Assembly: GCA_963971425.1 (NCBI GenBank)
Contig: OZ020519.1
Location: 5,348,028-5,412,027 of the forward strand
DNA from: Bryoerythrophyllum caledonicum
Lineage: Eukaryota; Streptophyta; Bryopsida; Pottiales; Pottiaceae
Reading direction: 5' to 3'
Length of the DNA: 64,000 nucleotides
A program made the position numbers and the translations under genes. Position 1 is the stretch's first letter, and every line of letters starts with the position of its first letter. Positions 58,371-64,000 of the stretch are shown here, piece after piece. The notes beneath the pieces are model-generated. The model saw only the letters and a list, made by a program, of their open reading frames with translations. It was not told the DNA's origin and made no database searches.

Positions 58371-58493
58371 CCTTTTAAGGACAAGTGACCATGTACAAGA
58401 TCTATAATGTACATGTTGTTGTCATGCTGTATTGTATAATATATGATGCTCATAGATTCTCCTGCTAGTAGATAGTCGCTTGTCCTTAAAGGG
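58371..58493. repeat. TTAA-flanked MITE, 123 bp, near-perfect inverted ends
   Basis: TTAA at 58367-58370 and 58494-58497. Left CCTTTTAAGGACAAGTGACC and right GTCGCTTGTCCTTAAAGGG are inverted repeats with two or three mismatches. Confidence 0.85.
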
Positions 58494-59032
58494 TTAAGAA
58501 ATTCATCCTGCAAAAAGGACAACTTGATCCATGCACCGCTCCGCACAAAGACGAGTATCGTAACCTAAGGTTACCTTCAGATTTAATTGATTCAAAACGG
58601 CAAACCAAATTATTTGGTAAATCATCAAGTGATTTTTATTTATTTTAAATCAATAAACAAAATCTGTGATAAAAGAAGACACCAATGTGGAGTGGGGTTT
58701 GGACAAGCCTTGGTCTTTGGAGGTATGCATGACAAATCCACCTTGGAATCCCAAGACATTTGGTCAATCCTCATTGTCGTAAAAAATATACTAAATTTAG
58801 TAATCCATACATTTATTTATTTATTGCTGCAAATGGCTTTAATGATTTTTTTGAAAGTCAAACGGCCTTTTCCCAAATTAATCTGATATTTGGCTCAGAG
58901 GTGTTGAAGGTGACGTTAGGCTACGATATCACTGAGAGAAGCATATCTAATTTTGTAGATGTTTTGTCTAATTTACAACAAGAGTTGGAAACAGTGAAGA
59001 TATTCTAAGGCAAGTCTAAAAGATGTAATTAA

Positions 59033-59920
59033 CCCCTAAAGGACCAAGTGTCCCTTAGGGAGACGATTTCAATTTTGAGCAGATTCCTTAAATTCAAAAA
59101 AATAAAAAAATAAAAATAATACAAGATTGTCCCTGATAAGAGCTATGTGGACGTATTTTTATTTCTTTTTTGGGGATTCATGGTTTGAAAGTTAGTACCA
59201 CTCAAAGTTAGAAGTAGGGACCCTAGGCAGCTCCAAAATTTTGCTCGAAGTTTCTATTGACATTGAGATTTTTCGAACACATAGAGAATATTATCTTCTT
59301 TGAATATGTAAAAAAAACTCTTGTCTTTAGAGTAAGAAAAACATTTTAAGTCAAGTCAAACATTTTTACACATTTTGGACAAGCGGGGAAAAGAACTTCA
59401 TCTTTTATACATAAAACCTAGAGATCTTCATATTTTTCACTTTCTGTTTTTTCTACAACATTATGTGGTGTAAACCTTCTAATTGACCGTTTAGATTATC
59501 ATTCTTAAACATATTAAATTCACAAAACAATAAAACGTGAATTGGCAATTTTCAACCTTCACTCCTTGCACACTTGATTTGAATGTGCTACACCCCTTCT
59601 TTACCTCTAAAAATTGGTGTATAGGGAACTAACATCATGCTTAACACAATGGCAAGAGATATCGACCTTGTGTAGTGCAAAAATTTGACACCAAGTGAAG
59701 TCAAAGTTTGCTGATCCACTCAACGCAGGGAAGTAAATGAATCATTTGCTTGACTTCAAACACTGTAATCTTTCAATCCATGGGGTCAAAGTGTATGAAA
59801 TTTTGTGAGGATGTTACTTTGTAAGTCTTAGTTTAGATCCCACAGTCAAAACTACAAATTAATGTTTTTGTTTCCTCCTTTACTCATTGCACCAGAATCG
59901 ACAATTTTGAAGTGTCAGTG
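59033..59920 (+). repeat. TTAA-family long repeat (subfamily A)
   Basis: TTAA at 59029-59032, then CCCCTAAAGGACCAAGTGTC. Shares CACTCCTTGCACACTTGATT, TACCTCTAAAAATTGGTG, CAAGTGAAGTCAAAGTTTGC and CTTTACTCATTGCACCAGAA with the other long copies. The right terminal repeat is missing; the match fades near 59920. Confidence 0.75.
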
Positions 59921-60009
59921 TGGGACTGGTGTGGAACTGTTCCAAGCGCTCCAACTTGGTGCCTCGCGACGAAACAGTTCATCGCCGAAGCACAGTTCTT
60001 TTCTTGGAA

Positions 60010-60255
60010 ATGGCCCGCCTCAGACCTGCACTGAAATGTACCAAAGCCTTGGATAATCTTCTTCAGAACTGGATTCAGTCCCGGATGAACTTCAGAAACC
60101 AGATGGCTAAACTAAAGTGGTCCTCTAACTTTTATCACATCAGGGATGGCGTGCTCAGCGTCTACTTTCTTTCGCTTCCGTCGGAGAGTGGCTGTCGTCG
60201 AAGAGCGGTCCAGGCCTGCTTTGTGTACGCTCCGGAGAGCATGATCACCAGTTGA
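60010..60255 (+). pseudogene. Possible upstream exon of the kinase relic
   Basis: An 81-codon frame beginning MARLRPALKCTKALDNLLQN has coding-like composition and lies directly upstream of the kinase relic in the same strand. A link between the two (an N-terminal region spliced to a kinase) is plausible but not shown. No family was recognised. Confidence 0.35.
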
Positions 60256-60599
60256 TCAAGTTTGTTTTCTGTGGTGCTTCTTTCTGGGCTCTTAATTCCC
60301 ACGGACGGCGCCTGGCAACTAGTTTGTTCAGGAGGTTAGACGGTCTAAGTTACACCTGCTTGCTTGGTTCCTTGCGAGTCCGGAGTGAGTGTTGCTCGTC
60401 AGAAGTCGGGGTTGTGATCCGTTTTGCTGCTGGCCTGGAAGGGATATGTTTTGCTGATTCGTCCGTGCGCCGCTTGTGCAGTTTTCGGAAACTTCGGATT
60501 GATCTCCCTCTTCGGTAGACGTAGTGCGCCTGTCTGCAACCGATTAATTCTGTCCTGTCCTGTCGGAGCTCTCTCGATCACTCTTCGGTTCTCCTGCTT

Positions 60600-61222
60600 A
60601 AGAAGGTGGTTTTGGTGGAAGTGGATCATCTCCGGTTGGCGTTGTACGAGGAGAATTTGCAGGAGATGCGGAGGTTGGAGGAGGCGAATCTAGAGAGTGG
60701 GTTCTTTCGGATCGGGGACGATGAGTTGGTGTTAAGAGAGAAGATTGTGGAGGGTGGCCAAGGTGAGCTCTATGATGTAAGGCTTCATTACTTCAAAGGG
60801 TGGGAGAATGGTAGTGAGGATGAAGTTCCAAGTCCATATCCGATGGTTTTGAAGGTGTTTAAGGCGGGATATTTGATATTTGGCCATTGCAGGCCTTAAA
60901 AGAACGAGAGTGTGTACACAACACCAAATTTGTTCACTCCAAAGACAGATGTGTATAGTTTTGCGATGACATGCTATGAAGTGTTGATGGGACTCATACC
61001 TTTTGAAGAGGTTAGAAATTGCAATGGCGAAGCATTGGTTGACGAGGTGCTTTGATGTAGAAGACCAACATTGCCAAGCCATTTACAACCTTGGGTGGTG
61101 GAATTTATGAACAAGTGTTGGCACATGGACCCTTCAGAAAGACCTACATTTGATGAGATATTTGATATTCTTGAAGACAACTTTGTGAATGAGCAAAGAT
61201 GCAAAGGCGAGCCATTTTTCTA
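60600..61222 (+). pseudogene. TKL-type protein kinase pseudogene lacking the catalytic core
   Basis: The N-lobe is present: a helical stretch (YEENLQEMRRLEEANLE), then LREKIVEGGQGELYDV (glycine loop) and MVLKVFKAGY (VAIK lysine). The frame then stops at 60897. After about 15 codons the C-lobe resumes with FTPKTDVYSFAMTCYEVLMG, LIPFEE, RRPTLPSHLQPWVVEF, CWHMDPSERPTFDEIFDILE. The catalytic HRD loop and DFG segment, roughly 100-150 residues, are deleted, and one in-frame TGA (about 61051) precedes CRRPTLP. The short DVYSFAMTCYEVL and CW.DPSERP motifs are typical of plant TKL kinases. The gene cannot give an active kinase. Confidence 0.75.
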
Positions 61223-61298
61223 AGTTTATGATTATGAGAAGACATTGTAAAATGGTAGTTTTAGTATATATTGTGTTTATATCAAAACATTTGATGTA

Positions 61299-63003
61299 CA
61301 GTCCCTTCTACAAAGTAAGGTAACTCCCCATGGGTCAACTCACATGTGTTACACAGTTGATTTGATCGAACATCCAAATTAGGAAGCTGATTCAGCCAAG
61401 ACAAATTGCAATTATATAATTGTAGTATCTGAGAATGTATTTATGAGCCGTCAGTGGCTTCTAGACTAGCAATTCCATATGTTACATCAATTGAGTACCA
61501 TGTGGTATGTGAAGCTTTTTGAAGCAATGCAGATATTTTTTAGAATAGGGAGCTCTGTGAGTACCTAAGTCGCTCAATTTTGGTTGCGATGTCACGAAGT
61601 TGAGTAGTTGTGATGATCTGTGAGTTGAGAAGGTCACTCATACCTAGAAGGTTTTGCTACAAAATTAGATTTCTTGTGATGCTGTAGTTGTTGGTTTAGT
61701 AGCTCATAGAATTGTTGTATCTGTCATTTGGCAAGTTCATTTTCACTCTCCCTCACTAGTACCATGACAAGTTACTTCTTATCAGTAAAAGAACAAAGTT
61801 TTATTGTAGGAATGAACACAGCTGGAGCATCTTTGAGTGAAATTGTAAATGTAGTTGGAAAATTAAAAAAAGAACATTTCATTAGTCCTCAAGAGATATT
61901 GAGAGCGAGGTTCAGTACAAATAGCAAAAAGATCTGGACGTCCAAAAAAGTTGCAAGAGATTGATCCTCAAGTTTTCAAATATGAGATTGTCAAGAATTG
62001 TAGAATACCTCTTGCTGAACTTGCTAGCTAGTAGCTTGCCCATTTCTGTGAGTATGAATACCATACGAGAAGAAGTGCATGACCTTGGATTTGGCAACCA
62101 AATTACCAAGAAGAAACCTTTCTTGAATGAGAGACACAAGAAATTGAAGTTAGCCTTTGCGAAAGAGCATAAACATTGGACGGTGGAACAATGGAAGTTG
62201 GTTATTTGGAGTGATGAGTCATCATTTGAGATCGGTGCTTATTCACGTCAAACTCGAGTATGGCGAACTACTTCACAAAAATTTCATTCACAATGTTTAG
62301 CACCAACATTCAAGTCTAGAAGGATGTCAATCATGGTTTGGGGTGCTTTTACTGCAACTAGTAAGTGTTTTTTATTTTAATTCCTTTAGACAACGACTGC
62401 TATGGACTTTGTAGAGATTGTATGTGAGCAAGGATTATTGCCCTACTTCTACCACCATGCTAACCATGAAGAACTAGTATTTATGTTGGATGGTGCACCA
62501 ACACATACAGCCAGAGTGACAAAAAATTGCATCAAAGATATTGGTTTAAAGATGCTCAATTGGCCTCCAAATTCTCCTGACTTAAACCCTCTAGAAAACA
62601 TGTGGATGATTTGTAAAGATAGGGCCCAAAAGATGAAAAGACCAAAAAACAAAAAGCAAATGTAGAATGCAGTGCAAGCAGCTTGGGAGAGCATACCAAT
62701 GGAGATGTTAGACAAGTTAGTTGCAAGCATGCCAAAACGGATACAAGCTGTTATTGATGCCAGAGGAGGTAGCATACAGTGGTAGTGGTAGTTGTTGATC
62801 GATCCAATTTTCAAGTTAGAAATGATTACAAAAGATTTATATTTTTTAGCAAGAAGCTTCTACATGTATAAAGCTAACTATTTATGGAAAAAAATTCTAT
62901 ATTTGATGTGTATATGAGGTAGCATTAGTCAAGTTTTCTTGCTGGTATCTTCATGTGTGTGTGTGAAATAGCAAGCGGTTACCTTACTTTGCGGAGGGGA
63001 CTG
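61299..63003 (+). mobile_element. Tc1-like DNA transposon (DD34E), 1705 bp, complete ends
   Basis: The left end is CAGTCCCTTCTACAAAGTAA followed by GGTAAC. The right end, reverse-complemented, is CAGTCCCCTCCGCAAAGTAA followed by GGTAACC. Both are flanked by TA (61297-61298 and 63004-63005), the Tc1/mariner target. The CAGT start is the classic Tc1 terminus. The length is that of an autonomous Tc1. The transposase inside is broken, so this copy is inactive. Confidence 0.92.
61770..62786 (+). pseudogene. Tc1-type transposase, decayed
   Basis: Helix-turn-helix part: GMNTAGASLSEIVNVVGK, then a frame change before SGRPKK (61933-61950, the GRPKK hook between the two DNA-binding domains). Catalytic part: VIWSDESSFE (first Asp at 62213), MLDGAPTHTA (second Asp at 62489), WPPNSPDLNPLENMW (Glu at 62594). 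Thirty-four residues separate the second Asp from the Glu, so it is DD34E as in Tc1, not the DD39D of plant mariners. The C-terminus reads on through one TAG (62663) to MPKRIQAVIDARGGSIQW. Two adjacent stops lie near 62029-62034, and there is a gap between 62360 and 62402 where about 25-30 residues are missing or an intron-like GTAAGT...TTTAG occurs. Confidence 0.88.
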
Positions 63004-63005
63004 TA

Positions 63006-63585
63006 CAACTATTCATTGTCATCCCAATCTACAACTTAGTTGCAGCTGAATTAGTGTATATTGTATGTATTATTGAATACAACTTATTCCTACCTGTGTA
63101 TAAGCTTATATTTATATATACATGCATGGAATTTTAATTCTCTTATATCAATATTGTTATTGAAATACAAGTGTAGGGGCAATTGTCATGAATTAAAAGA
63201 CAATTGTCTAAGTTATTAAAAAATCATTTGATGATTGATTATTAGAAACCATCTAATTCAAAAGAAGCAATGAACCTATTGAATCTTGATTTATGCATAT
63301 CACATGAATTAGTGACGGAACTTTAAAACTTAATAGCAAATGTCTATAATGAAACCATAAAATCCACTAGCATTTGATTTCCAATCCTTTGACCACATTT
63401 CAAAGCAAAGTAATTATGTTTCAACAAGAATAATAGTCTAAAATATCCTTTGTGTTCGATTGTTTATATATTGCATTGTTGCATTGCCATCATATGTTTA
63501 AAATGCAACTCAAAGATGCCACTGTAATGCAAGATTCAAACCGGACCTACTATGTGTTAGAGGACTTTCATACAGAGACCCCCCA
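63006..63585. other. A+T-rich spacer
   Basis: Nothing recognisable. Confidence 0.4.
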
Positions 63586-63948
63586 CCAAACCACATAGAC
63601 CCTAATCTCACCATTCAGTTTATTGAATTCACATATTACAATGATAGATTTTCTCCAGACACTATTGCAAACAAAACAAATAAATACCAACCATTACTTG
63701 ACGATATTAAAGCACTAGGATGGAAAGTCGATCCCCTCATTGTCATCACCGCGGGTGCTAGAGCCACCACCTTCATTCCCTCAATGACAACCCTTGAAGA
63801 AACATTTAAAATCCCCATCACTTCAATCAAAACCTCTTTCTCAAATATTAACACTATTGCAATTCAACATGCTATGTCGATACTCCTGCATAAACGAAAA
63901 CTTGAAAACAACCAACCCCCTCCTAACGCATCGCACCCCCCTCCATAG
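63586..63948 (+). CDS. Unidentified coding-like frame (C-terminal end)
   Basis: An open plus-strand frame of about 120 codons without an internal Met start ends at TAG 63946-63948. It includes IQFIEFTYYNDRFSPDTI, ALGWKVDPLIVITAGARAT, LEETFKIPITSIKTSF and IAIQHAMSILLHKRKLENN. Composition and hydrophobic spacing look like a folded protein. The Pro-rich end (NNQPPPNASHPPP) and sharp stop suggest a true C-terminus. I do not recognise the family with certainty; the C-terminal region of a retroelement protein is one possibility. The start lies upstream or was lost. Confidence 0.45.
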   Translation, partial: PNHIDPNLTIQFIEFTYYNDRFSPDTIANKTNKYQPLLDDIKALGWKVDPLIVITAGARATTFIPSMTTLEETFKIPITSIKTSFSNINTIAIQHAMSILLHKRKLENNQPPPNASHPPP

Positions 63949-64000
63949 ACCTACACTCGCATTTTACCGTACACGCCCTCCCTCTTTTGAGAACTTTTGG

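Noticed and set aside
58587-59008. Two overlapping plus-strand frames of 82-99 codons
   Set aside because: They lie in A+T-rich DNA between two TTAA repeats, and neither has recognisable motifs. A transposase scrap is possible but unsupported.
61961-62665. Tc1 transposase frames as two separate host genes
   Set aside because: The DD34E signature spans both frames, and they sit between matched CAGT ends with TA flanks, so they are one decayed transposase.

Overview
The window is nuclear DNA of a land plant. The evidence is multi-exon genes with GT-AG introns, a lectin receptor-like kinase, a plastid-targeted aspartokinase-homoserine dehydrogenase (AK-HSDH), a KMD-type F-box/Kelch protein and a DONSON homologue, all set in A+T-rich, repeat-dense DNA. 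The transposon mix (a Tc1-type DD34E element, many TTAA-flanked elements, a very large MULE) is unlike a typical flowering plant and suggests a non-seed plant (bryophyte, lycophyte or fern). The species cannot be fixed from the sequence alone.

Layout of host genes: a two-exon S-domain receptor-like kinase (1912-5059, +); AK-HSDH in 19 exons (23392-31251, +), whose full 951-residue reading frame joins in phase; an essentially intronless F-box/Kelch gene (34971-36146, -); a DONSON-like replication gene with at least 12 exons (48386 to about 53384, -); and a TKL-type kinase pseudogene that lacks its catalytic core (about 60600-61222, +). The genes look functionally unrelated and share no operon-like organisation.

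Mobile DNA fills most of the rest. The most notable item is a 12.2-kb Mutator-like element (9001-21167) flanked by an 11-bp duplication and inserted into an older repeat that can be recognised on both sides. It carries a MULE transposase with a SWIM zinc finger (+), a small two-exon Ser/Asn/Arg-rich gene (-), and a divergently oriented multi-exon gene (-). The last appears to join a ParB-like DGNHR-type motif to a circularly permuted amino-methyltransferase of the N4/N6 DNA-methylase kind. All but the small gene are decayed, mostly by stops that C-to-T changes would explain.

A second theme is a set of related repeats with CCCCTAAAGG/CCCTTTAAGG-like ends flanked by TTAA. One is nested inside another copy, and the uninterrupted site survives in a paralogue, so duplication of TTAA on insertion can be read directly. 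This is the hallmark of the piggyBac superfamily. Copies lie in introns of AK-HSDH, one ending 19 nt before an exon. Other elements are a Tc1-like element with intact CAGT ends and a degenerate DD34E transposase (61299-63003), two PIF/Harbinger-like non-autonomous elements with TWA duplications (6432-7054, 42220-43040), a SINE-like family with a (TTC)n tail, and several unclassified repeats. No tRNA, rRNA or CRISPR feature was seen.
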